Positions 29,071-36,489 of a stretch of DNA of 64,000 nt are shown here, one piece after another. Source of the stretch: DAOUMF01 sp034408935 (lineage in GTDB: Bacteria > Chloroflexota > Dehalococcoidia > SM23-28-2 > RBG-16-64-32); the NCBI GenBank assembly GCA_034408935.1, contig DAOUMV010000022.1, positions 50,087-114,086 of the forward strand, in the 5' to 3' direction. The notes under the pieces were generated by a model. That model was not told the DNA's origin. It worked only from the letters and a program-made list of their open reading frames with translations, and made no database searches. Every line of letters begins with the position of its first letter. The first letter of the stretch is position 1. The position numbers were made by a program, and so were the translations under genes.

Positions 29071-29970
29071 GTGCCGTTCTTCCTTAGCGTCGTCCCCGAG
29101 TTCCGCCGTCTCGTCCATTTCCGCTTCGGCCGCTGCCTGGGTCAGAAGGGCCCCGGCCTCGTCTTTCCCCTCTGGCCCATCATCGACCAAGTCATCGTGG
29201 TCGACCTGCGGGAGCTCTTCCTGGACGTCCCGCCCCAGACCTGCATCACCAAGGACAACGCCCCCGTCTCCGTGGACATGCTCGTCTACATGAAGGTGGT
29301 CGATCCCCAAGACAGCGTCCTCAAAGTGGAGAGCTTCCTCGGAGCCGCCCGCGGCATGGCCATCACCACCCTTCGCGCCGTCGTCGGCGACATCTCCCTG
29401 GACGACGTCCTCGCCAAGCGTGATCAGATCAACCAGGTCATGCAGGCCAAACTGGACGAAGTAACCGACCGCTGGGGCGTCAAGGTGACAGCCGTTGAGA
29501 TCCGCGAGATCCAGCCCCCGCGCGACATCCAGGAGGCGATGAGCCGCCAGATGTCCGCCGAGCGCAACCGCCGCGCCGCCGTCCTCGAGGCCGACGGCCA
29601 GCGGGAGGCCGCCATCAAGGTGGCCGAGGGCCAGAAGCAGGCCGCCATCCTCCAAGCGGAGGGCGAAAGGCAGTCCGCCATCCTCCGCGCCGAGGGTGAA
29701 CGCCAGTCCAGGATCCTTGAGGCTGAAGGATTCAGCGTCGGCCTCGACACGGTCTTCCAGGTCGCCAAGGGCATCGATGCCAAGACGATGAGCCTCAAGT
29801 ACTTCGATACCCTCAAGGATGTCGCCGACAGCCCATCCACCAAGTGGATATTCCCTCTCGAGTTCACCAACCTCATTCGCCCCTTCGCGGACACCTTGGC
29901 CGGGGGCGAGGGTAGCGGTGGCAGTCCCCGCCGCAGGAACGTGGATGTGGAGGACAAACCGAAGCAGTGA
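29071..29970 (+). CDS. SPFH/Band 7 (stomatin-like) protein
   Basis: Membrane-associated scaffold of the stomatin/HflK class, 299 residues. The Band 7 domain (about 20-195) has VDLRELFLDVPPQTCITKDN and the conserved stretch VEIREIQPPRDIQEAMSRQM. It leads into Ala/Glu/Arg-rich coiled-coil repeats (GERQSAILRAEGERQSRILE). The N-terminus is only weakly hydrophobic. A very good ribosome binding site (AAAGGAGG) precedes the GTG at 29071. It overlaps the next gene by four bases, suggesting a joint envelope role with the TolB-like lipoprotein. No NfeD partner is adjacent. Confidence 0.92.
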   Translation: MPFFLSVVPEFRRLVHFRFGRCLGQKGPGLVFPLWPIIDQVIVVDLRELFLDVPPQTCITKDNAPVSVDMLVYMKVVDPQDSVLKVESFLGAARGMAITTLRAVVGDISLDDVLAKRDQINQVMQAKLDEVTDRWGVKVTAVEIREIQPPRDIQEAMSRQMSAERNRRAAVLEADGQREAAIKVAEGQKQAAILQAEGERQSAILRAEGERQSRILEAEGFSVGLDTVFQVAKGIDAKTMSLKYFDTLKDVADSPSTKWIFPLEFTNLIRPFADTLAGGEGSGGSPRRRNVDVEDKPKQ

Positions 29971-31112
29971 TCCGCACTAAGCTCATCGCCCTGGCCCTCG
30001 CGGCCTTCTCCTTTGCCCCCGCGTGCGCCGGCGACGGAGAGCCCGCCGTCGCCCCCTCAGACGATGGCTCGGTGCCGGGCAAGATCGCCTTCGTCTCCGA
30101 CCGCGACGGCGATCTCGACATCTACACGATCAACCCTGACGGGTCCGACCTTACGAACCTAACAGCTGACTCCGCGAACGACTTCGACCCTATCTGGTCT
30201 CCCGACGGCTCTCGCATCGCCTTCCTCTCCGACCGGGACGGCAATGCGGGCCGCCCCACCTACGGGATCTTCGTCATGAATGCCGACGGGACAAACACGA
30301 TCTCTCTCACACCACCAGACGCCCGCAACCCTAGGTTCAGGTTCCAGCTACCGACATGGTCTCCTGATGGCTCCCACATCGCCTTCGCGTCAGACCACGG
30401 GGGCAACTTCGACATATACGTCGTCAATGCGGACGGCTCCGGCCTTGCCAACCTCAGCGATCATTCAGAGATCGATTTCTCTCCCGTCTGGTCCCCTGAC
30501 GGCTCCCGCATCGCGTTCATCTCCTTCCGTGACCGCAGGCTCGCCGGATACTACGTGATGAACGCCGACGGTTCGCACGTGAGACGGATCCGCCAGTCGC
30601 CCCAACCGGGAGAGACTCAACCCTCCTCTGAGGTGACTCCCGGCATTGTCTTCATCCCCGACACGCTCTTCACTGATCCCTTTAGCGAGCGCCCGCCACT
30701 TCTTGGGGATTGGTCTCCAGATGCGCGGCAACTGGTTCTCTCCTTGTGGGACGGAGACCAAGAAGTCTATAGCATCAACGCCGACGGCTCCGGCTCGACC
30801 AACCTGACCGACGACCCGGCGGATGACCTGTTCCCCGCCTGGTCTCCTGATGGCTCCCGCATCGCCTTCGCCTCAGACCGCGATGACGAGATCGCCATGT
30901 ACGTGATGAACGCCGACGGTTCGCACCTCACCTGGGTCGCCCGGGACGCGGTCTTGCCTACCTGGTCACCCGACGGCTCCAGTATCGCCTTCATGTCAGA
31001 TCGCGACGACAACCTTGAGATATACGTCGTAGGCGCCGACGGATCCGGTCTCAACCGGCTCACCGATGATGCCGCGACCGATGCTCTCCCCGCCTGGTCA
31101 CCGGTGCCATAG
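29967..31112 (+). CDS. TolB-like WD40/PD40 propeller lipoprotein
   Basis: Predicted exported lipoprotein of 381 residues: a signal sequence with a lipobox-like FAPAC (Cys about residue 20), then a beta-propeller of PD40 repeats. Repeats of the type WSPDGSRIAFxSDRDGN and YVVNADGSGLxxL recur about six times, as in the C-terminal propeller of TolB, but the TolB N-terminal domain is absent. It probably binds a protein or cell-wall partner outside the membrane. The GTG start at 29967 overlaps the end of the SPFH gene. Confidence 0.9.
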   Translation: MIRTKLIALALAAFSFAPACAGDGEPAVAPSDDGSVPGKIAFVSDRDGDLDIYTINPDGSDLTNLTADSANDFDPIWSPDGSRIAFLSDRDGNAGRPTYGIFVMNADGTNTISLTPPDARNPRFRFQLPTWSPDGSHIAFASDHGGNFDIYVVNADGSGLANLSDHSEIDFSPVWSPDGSRIAFISFRDRRLAGYYVMNADGSHVRRIRQSPQPGETQPSSEVTPGIVFIPDTLFTDPFSERPPLLGDWSPDARQLVLSLWDGDQEVYSINADGSGSTNLTDDPADDLFPAWSPDGSRIAFASDRDDEIAMYVMNADGSHLTWVARDAVLPTWSPDGSSIAFMSDRDDNLEIYVVGADGSGLNRLTDDAATDALPAWSPVP

Positions 31113-31123
31113 GAACTTCCGTC

Positions 31124-31921
31124 ATGCGCATCCGCCTCATCGCCCTGGACCTGGACGGCACCCTCCTCAACAGCTCCCTCAAGCTGAGCGAGCGCAACGC
31201 GGAGGCCGTCAGACGCGCCATGGACAGGGGGGTGAAGATCGTTTTTGCCACCTCCCGCTGGTTCGGCCTCGCCAAGCGCACCGCCGACCGCTTGGGCATC
31301 GATGCCCCACTCATCTGCAGCAACGGCGCCGTTATCCGCCGGCCCCAGGACGGCAGCGAGATCCTCCACCTGCGCCTCGACCAAGAGGTCGCCCACGAAG
31401 TCGCCGCCCTGGGCGACGAGCGCGGATGGGAGATGTTCACCACCATCGAGGACGCCACGTTCATGCGCCCGCGGCCCGGCGTCACCCCCGAAAGCCTGCC
31501 CGGCGGCCTCCGCATCTCCGATCGGCAGGCTGATGAGGTGGCGCGGGGACGGCCCACCGCCGTCCTCGTCTTCGGCGATGACGCCGTGGAAGAGATCTCG
31601 CAGCGGCTCCTGCCCGCCTACGACGGTCGCGCCAAGTTCTCCCGCAACCGGCCCGTCAATCTGCCACCCTACATCGTCCTCACCCACCCGGAGGCCGACA
31701 AGGCGAGCGCCCTGGAGATCGTCTGCCGCCAGATGGACGTATCCCTCTCCGACGTGATGGCGATGGGCGACTCCGAGTCCGACCTCACCATGCTACGCCT
31801 TGCCGGCCTGGGCATCGCCATGGACAACTCCACCGAAGAGGTGAAGCGCGCCGCTGCCCACGTCGCTCCCTCCAACGACGCCGACGGCGTCGCCTGGGCG
31901 ATCGAGCGCTTCGCGCTGTAG
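31124..31921 (+). CDS. Cof-type HAD-IIB phosphatase
   Basis: HAD hydrolase of 265 residues acting on small phosphorylated metabolites. Motif I is LDLDGTLLNSSLKLS, motif II the FATSR segment and motif IV MAMGDSESDLTML, with the family cap domain between. The best-known relatives dephosphorylate sugar phosphates or flavin and pyridoxal phosphates; a pdxST pair lies elsewhere in this window, but no link is shown. It starts 11 bases after the TolB-like gene and converges on larC. Confidence 0.92.
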   Translation: MRIRLIALDLDGTLLNSSLKLSERNAEAVRRAMDRGVKIVFATSRWFGLAKRTADRLGIDAPLICSNGAVIRRPQDGSEILHLRLDQEVAHEVAALGDERGWEMFTTIEDATFMRPRPGVTPESLPGGLRISDRQADEVARGRPTAVLVFGDDAVEEISQRLLPAYDGRAKFSRNRPVNLPPYIVLTHPEADKASALEIVCRQMDVSLSDVMAMGDSESDLTMLRLAGLGIAMDNSTEEVKRAAAHVAPSNDADGVAWAIERFAL

Positions 31922-31924
31922 GCT

Positions 31925-33127
31925 TTACGTAGCGGGGCCCTGGTCCTTCCGCCCGGCGAGCCTCTCCTCAGCCTCCGACTTCACGATGCGGTACACCTCC
32001 GCTAGGGGCAGCGCGCTACTCTCCGCCAGCCGCTTGCAGACCTCGTACTCCGGCGCCACGTGCGGGGGCTCGTCCGGCAGGCGCTTCACCTTGACCGCCG
32101 CCGGCCCCAGAGACGATTCGAACTCCACGACCTCTCGCTCCGCTTCCCAGCGGTGCACGGGCCGCACGCGTACGCCCAGCGTGGTCGTCTCCCGCAGGAG
32201 CAGACGAGCCAGTGCCTCCTCCTGGGCCTCAGCGCAGATGACCGAGAGCACGATCCCGGGGCGGCCCTTCTTCATCTGCACCGGCGTCAGCCATGCGTCG
32301 GCCGCGCCGCCGGTCAGGAGCTTCTCCAGCACATAGCCCAGCATCTCGCCCGTCATGTCGTCGACGTTGGTCTCCAGGAGGACCCTGGGCGGCGTCCCTT
32401 GGGCCACCCCCTGGCCCAGCCACAGCCGCAGGACGTTGGGCCGATCAGGGAGGTCGCGGCTGCCGGCGCCGTAGCCGACCCGCTCCAGGGTCATCTCCGG
32501 CCGCTCGAACCTGGCAAGCGTCGTGACGATAGCCGCTCCGGTGGGTGTCACCAGCTCGCCCTGGCCAGTGTCGGCCGGCCGTAACGGTGCCCTCGATCGG
32601 GCTAGCATCTCCAGTGCGGCCGGGGCTGGCAGCGGCAGCGTCCCGTGCGGACCGTCCACCTGCCCCTCGCCCGACGGGAGGGGGGAGCAGTACAGCTCCT
32701 CCACCTCCAGCAGCCGCAGTCCCACGATGCTTCCCATCACGTCCACGACGGCGTCCACGGCGCCGACATCGTGAAGATGGACCGTCTCCACGGTCTCCCC
32801 GTGCACGGCGGCCTCCGCCTCCGCCAGCCGTCGGAAGACGGCGATCCCCCTTTCGCGGTCTGCCAGGGGCAGGGACGACTTATCAATGACGTCCGTCACG
32901 TTAGCCAGGGCCCGCGGTGCCGGTGTCTCGTGCACGTGTACCATCGCCTGCACGGCGGTCAGGCCGCCCTTGGTCACCCGCCTCGCCTCCAGGGAGTACC
33001 CGGCTAGAGGCACCTTGGCCAGCTCCGCCCGCATCTCCTCCAAAGGGACGCCCGTGTCCACCAGCGCCCCCAGCAGCATGTCCCCGCTGACGCCGGAGAA
33101 GCAGTCCAGGTAGGCGATGCGCCCCAC
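31925..33127 (-). CDS. larC: Nickel-pincer cofactor synthesis protein LarC
   Basis: Inserts nickel into the pyridinium bis-thiocarboxylate nucleotide that serves lactate racemase-type enzymes. The N-terminus YLDCFSGVSGDMLLGALVDT and the later ETNVDDMTGEMLGY are LarC hallmarks, and the 400-residue length is normal for the one-frame form (some species make it by frameshift). The GTG at 33127 follows GGAGGAGTAG at the end of the preceding lipoprotein gene; the frame is open further upstream but that part overlaps it. larB lies in the same operon; larE and larA are not in the window. Confidence 0.93.
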   Translation of the reverse strand: MGRIAYLDCFSGVSGDMLLGALVDTGVPLEEMRAELAKVPLAGYSLEARRVTKGGLTAVQAMVHVHETPAPRALANVTDVIDKSSLPLADRERGIAVFRRLAEAEAAVHGETVETVHLHDVGAVDAVVDVMGSIVGLRLLEVEELYCSPLPSGEGQVDGPHGTLPLPAPAALEMLARSRAPLRPADTGQGELVTPTGAAIVTTLARFERPEMTLERVGYGAGSRDLPDRPNVLRLWLGQGVAQGTPPRVLLETNVDDMTGEMLGYVLEKLLTGGAADAWLTPVQMKKGRPGIVLSVICAEAQEEALARLLLRETTTLGVRVRPVHRWEAEREVVEFESSLGPAAVKVKRLPDEPPHVAPEYEVCKRLAESSALPLAEVYRIVKSEAEERLAGRKDQGPAT

Positions 33128-33129
33128 AG

Positions 33130-33849
33130 CTACTCCTCCTCGACCCCGAGGCCGGGCTCCGCCAGCACCTCCTCCACGTTTTGGACCAGCGTCCGTAGCC
33201 ACTGCTCCACCGTGGGTCGTATGAGTTGGCGGTCCTCGCTCTCTGTGGAGCCAGTTTGGACTCTCAGGAACCCTCTCTCGCGCCCCACCCTGAAGAAGAT
33301 GAAGTCCTCGGTGACCAGTGGGTCGGGCCCGTCGCCGACGGGCTGGAAGCCGCTGAAGCGAAGCCACACGGTCTCGTCGGCTGGGCCGCTGGCATCGACC
33401 TTCTCCTGCTGGAAGTCCCTCAGCCCGGCATAGTCGGCCGCCCAGTCCCTCTCCTCTGCGCCCTTCACAGCGTCGATGGAGAACGCCTCGCTCGCCCCCT
33501 CCTCGGTCCGGTAAAGGGAGGACGAGACGTTGATGCCCCGCACTGGCGACTCCTCCGTAGTTGCGCCGGCGGCCTGGTACGTGACCTCGTAGCCCAGGAG
33601 CCTTCCCCAGTCCTCGAGTTGACCCTTTCTCACATCCGGGTCGGCGCTCAAGGAGGCCTGATACTCGTTGGTGGTGAACAGCTCGTCCGTCTGGACGAAC
33701 CCCTGAGGCAGTTCTTCGGCCTGGAGCACCATGCGCCGCAGAGCCTTCTCCAGCGAGCTCTCGCCCTCACCGCCGTCGCCATCACCGCCGCAGGCCGCGA
33801 GGACGGCCACGGCCAGCAGCCCGGCACCCAGTAGAAGGCAGTGCCTCAC
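33130..33849 (-). CDS. Predicted lipoprotein of unknown function
   Basis: 239-residue exported protein with a lipoprotein signal (LLLGAGLLAVAVLAACGGDG, Cys about residue 20) and an acidic linker, then a soluble domain of mixed strands and helices. I do not recognise the family. Its start overlaps the larB stop by four bases and its stop is two bases before the larC start, so it is fully embedded in the nickel-cofactor operon. That position suggests a role with the cofactor or its target enzyme outside the membrane, or mere hitch-hiking (inference). Confidence 0.85.
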   Translation of the reverse strand: MRHCLLLGAGLLAVAVLAACGGDGDGGEGESSLEKALRRMVLQAEELPQGFVQTDELFTTNEYQASLSADPDVRKGQLEDWGRLLGYEVTYQAAGATTEESPVRGINVSSSLYRTEEGASEAFSIDAVKGAEERDWAADYAGLRDFQQEKVDASGPADETVWLRFSGFQPVGDGPDPLVTEDFIFFRVGRERGFLRVQTGSTESEDRQLIRPTVEQWLRTLVQNVEEVLAEPGLGVEEE

Positions 33850-34619
33850 TCGTGGAGGCCCTCTCGTCCGCCTGAGGCGGACCGGTTGATGACGGCCGCC
33901 AGGTAGCCGGCGCCGAAGCCGTTATCGATGTTCACCACGGCAACCCCGGCGGCACAACTATTCAGCATCGCCAGGAGAGGGGCCAAGCCGCCGAAGCTGG
34001 CCCCGTAGCCCACCGAGGTCGGCACCGCTATCACCGGCGCCGACACCAGCCCGGCGACGACGCTGGGCAGCGCTCCCTCCATACCCGCCACCACCACAAG
34101 CGCCCGTGCCGACCGCAAAGCATCCCACTTGTCCAGCAAGCGGTGAATCCCGGCCACGCCCACGTCGTAGGAGCGATCCACTTGGCTGCCCATGAGCTCC
34201 GCCGTCACCGCGGCCTCCTCTGCCACCGGCAGGTCCGAAGTGCCAGCACAGAGGACAGCCACGCCCGGCCAGCTCGGCTCACGCCCGCGATCCAGGGTGA
34301 TCGCCCGCGCGTCGGCGTGGTAGCGGGCGTCCGGCAGACGCTCCTTGACTGCGCGGTAGACGTCGACGTCCACGCGGGTTATGAGCAGCCGGTCCGACTG
34401 GGCAGCCAGACGCTCGGCGATTGCGATCACCTGCTCCCTCGCCTTGCCCTGGCCCAGGACGACCTCCGGGAAGCCGCGGCGGAGGGCCCGGTGATGGTCC
34501 ACCTCCGCGAACCCGATGTCCTCGTAGGGCAGGCGGCGCAGCCGCGCCAGCGCCTCATCCAGGGGCAGGGTGCCCCGCTGGAGAGACTCCAGCAGATCCC
34601 GCAGTCTTGCCTCGTCCGT
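33846..34619 (-). CDS. larB: Nickel-pincer cofactor carboxylase LarB, likely ACG start
   Basis: LarB carboxylates and hydrolyses nicotinic acid adenine dinucleotide in the first step of the nickel-pincer cofactor pathway. The PurE-like core is clear: VAVLCAGTSDLPVAEEAAVT, VVAGMEGALPSVVAGL and VPTSVGYGASFGG. With the first standard start (GTG 34502) the protein lacks about 39 conserved N-terminal residues. The frame stays open and encodes DEARLRDLLESLQRGTL and IGFAEVDHHR. An ACG at 34619-34617, five bases after AAGGAGG, would give 257 residues, the family length. A promoter just upstream supports this long form. Confidence 0.88.
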   Translation of the reverse strand, partial: TDEARLRDLLESLQRGTLPLDEALARLRRLPYEDIGFAEVDHHRALRRGFPEVVLGQGKAREQVIAIAERLAAQSDRLLITRVDVDVYRAVKERLPDARYHADARAITLDRGREPSWPGVAVLCAGTSDLPVAEEAAVTAELMGSQVDRSYDVGVAGIHRLLDKWDALRSARALVVVAGMEGALPSVVAGLVSAPVIAVPTSVGYGASFGGLAPLLAMLNSCAAGVAVVNIDNGFGAGYLAAVINRSASGGREGLHE

Positions 34620-34646
34620 GGCAACCTCCTTCGTAGAGCAGGGCGT

Positions 34647-34676
34647 ATTGTAGCACCGGTTTCTCGCTTGCGTAAA
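34647..34676 (-). promoter_or_regulatory. Predicted promoter of the larB operon
   Basis: Reading the minus strand, TTTACG (34676-34671) and TACAAT (34652-34647) are 18 bases apart. The expected transcript start near 34640 leaves only a short leader before the AAGGAGG/ACG start of larB. Confidence 0.6.
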
Positions 34677-34695
34677 CGAACGGGGTGCCTCGATA

Positions 34696-35346
34696 ATGGC
34701 CGCAACTATGCTGCGCGGCCGTGCCCTGCCGGTGCTGTGGCTCCTCCTCCTGGTCGGGTTCGCCGTCCTCAGCGGCTTCGCCGCCGCCTACGACCGCTTC
34801 CCGGCGGACGTCTGGCTGGCTCACCGCCTCCAGGAGATAGACGCTACCGCCTTCCTGCGGGCAATGGACTGGGCAGAGGACCTGGCAGACACGCCCTGGA
34901 TAATCGCCGTGTACGTGGTTGGGGTCGCCACCCTGTTAGTAGCGGCCCGCCGCTGGGAGGCACTGCTGCTCCTGGCCAGCGTCCTCGGGCGGCTCGTCAA
35001 CGCCGGCGTCAAGGAACTGGTGGGGCGGCCGCGGCCCGGGGAAGAGTTATTGGCGGTGAGGGAACACCCGTCCAGTTTCGCCTTTCCCAGCGGCCACGCT
35101 GACGGGGCCTTCTTGCTCTACGGTCTCCTGTTCTACTTCATGACGCTGTACGTGCCCAACCCCATCCTACGCCGAGTGGGTCAGGCGGCTTGCCTGTGGG
35201 TGATCCTGTTCACGGGCTTGGAGCGGGTCGACGCGGGCGCCCACTGGCCCAGCGACGTCCTGGGCGGTTATTATCTGGGTGGGCTGATGCTGGCGGCCCT
35301 CGTCGCCGCCCACCGCTTGGGGCCGGCGCTCCGCAAGCAGGAGTAG
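34696..35346 (+). CDS. PAP2-family membrane phosphatase
   Basis: Lipid phosphatase-like membrane protein, 216 residues with about five to six helices. All three PAP2 motifs are present: KELVGRPRP, FPSGHADG and GAHWPSDVLGGYYLG, with the catalytic His residues in motifs 2 and 3. The likely substrate is a lipid phosphate such as undecaprenyl diphosphate or phosphatidylglycerophosphate, which cannot be decided here. It diverges from the larB operon and precedes a CvpA-type membrane protein. Confidence 0.92.
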   Translation: MAATMLRGRALPVLWLLLLVGFAVLSGFAAAYDRFPADVWLAHRLQEIDATAFLRAMDWAEDLADTPWIIAVYVVGVATLLVAARRWEALLLLASVLGRLVNAGVKELVGRPRPGEELLAVREHPSSFAFPSGHADGAFLLYGLLFYFMTLYVPNPILRRVGQAACLWVILFTGLERVDAGAHWPSDVLGGYYLGGLMLAALVAAHRLGPALRKQE

Positions 35347-35384
35347 ACGTTGGTGATGGGCCACGTTGTGAGTAGCGCGCTCCC

Positions 35385-35885
35385 ATGAACTGGCTGGACA
35401 TCGCAATCGTCCTCATCATCGCTTTCTTCACCGTCACCGCCTTCTCCGCGGGCCTCATCCGGGAGCTGGTGACTCTGGTGAGCGCTGTTGTGGGCGTCGT
35501 CGCCGCCGGGTTGTTCCACGACGACCTGGCCCGCGATGTACTCGTGTTCATCGATGATGAGATAGCGGCGAAGGCCATCGGCTTCCTGGTGCTCCTGGGC
35601 GCCATCTACCTGGCCGGACAGCTCATCGCCATCATGCTAAAGCAGGTGGCGGCTGTCTTGCTTCTGGGCTGGGCAGACCACCTGGGAGGGGCTCTGTTCG
35701 GCCTCCTCAAGGGCTTGGTGGTGGTGGAGGTGCTGCTCATCCTGTTTGTCACCTACCCTCAATTGGGACTGGAAGGCGCCATCGAGGACTCTGGCGTGGC
35801 GTCAGTGTTTCTGGACGCCTCCTCCGCGCTCCTCATCATCCTCCCTGACGACTTCGAGCGGGCCGTCGACGCTTTCCCTGCCTAG
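35385..35885 (+). CDS. CvpA family membrane protein
   Basis: Small membrane protein of 166 residues with four hydrophobic segments and the CvpA family pattern (NWLDIAIVLIIAFFTVTAFS at the N-terminus, then LGGALFGLLKGLVVVEVLLI). In other bacteria CvpA is linked to colicin production, envelope stress and cell-wall homeostasis. The C-terminal tail is short. It starts 38 bases after the PAP2 gene and is probably cotranscribed with it. Confidence 0.85.
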   Translation: MNWLDIAIVLIIAFFTVTAFSAGLIRELVTLVSAVVGVVAAGLFHDDLARDVLVFIDDEIAAKAIGFLVLLGAIYLAGQLIAIMLKQVAAVLLLGWADHLGGALFGLLKGLVVVEVLLILFVTYPQLGLEGAIEDSGVASVFLDASSALLIILPDDFERAVDAFPA

Positions 35886-35949
35886 GGGCAGAGCACAGTA
35901 TTGCGCAGCTTGACGGCTATCTGCTACTATTGCCATCGGTGACGGCGAG

Positions 35950-36483
35950 ATGGGAGTTACTACCGCCCCGGTACTGGTCCTCAACCAAAACTACGAGCCG
36001 CTGAACGTCTGCACCGTTCGGCGCGCTTTCGTACTCGTCGACCGGGGCAAGGCGGAGATCCTGGAGAACGGGCGCGGCCACCTGCACACTCCTACCGCCC
36101 TCTACGCCATCCCCTCCATCATCCGCCTCGTCTACCTTATCCGTCGGCCGAGGCCCCAGGGGCGTCTTACCCGCCGCGACATCTTCCTGCGCGACCGCTT
36201 CACCTGCCAGTACTGCGGCAGGCACACCAAGGACCTCACGCTCGACCACGTAGTCCCCCGCCGCCGGGGCGGGGGCCACGACTGGAGCAACGTCGTGGCC
36301 GCCTGCAAGCCCTGCAATCACCGCAAGGCCGGTCGCACCCCCCAGGAGGCACACCTGCGCCTCATCCGCGAGCCGTTCCAGCCGCCGTACAGCTTCTACC
36401 GCACCTTCTACGTTTACCTAGAACACCAGGTGGAATGGCGCAAGTTCGTCCCCAGCGTCGAGGCGGACGGCGGCTTCGCCTAG
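35950..36483 (+). CDS. HNH endonuclease domain protein
   Basis: 177-residue protein with an HNH nuclease domain. Two zinc-type Cys pairs flank the catalytic part (CQYCGRHTKDLTLDHVVPR, then NVVAACKPCNHRKAG, residues about 90-130). The N-terminal VLVLNQNYEPLNVCTVRRAF segment is typical of a widespread stand-alone HNH family found in Chloroflexota, Actinobacteria and Cyanobacteria. Its biological role is unknown; the chromosomal setting shows no phage or mobile genes around it. The start may be ATG 35950. Confidence 0.92.
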   Translation: MGVTTAPVLVLNQNYEPLNVCTVRRAFVLVDRGKAEILENGRGHLHTPTALYAIPSIIRLVYLIRRPRPQGRLTRRDIFLRDRFTCQYCGRHTKDLTLDHVVPRRRGGGHDWSNVVAACKPCNHRKAGRTPQEAHLRLIREPFQPPYSFYRTFYVYLEHQVEWRKFVPSVEADGGFA

Positions 36484-36489
36484 CCCGTC

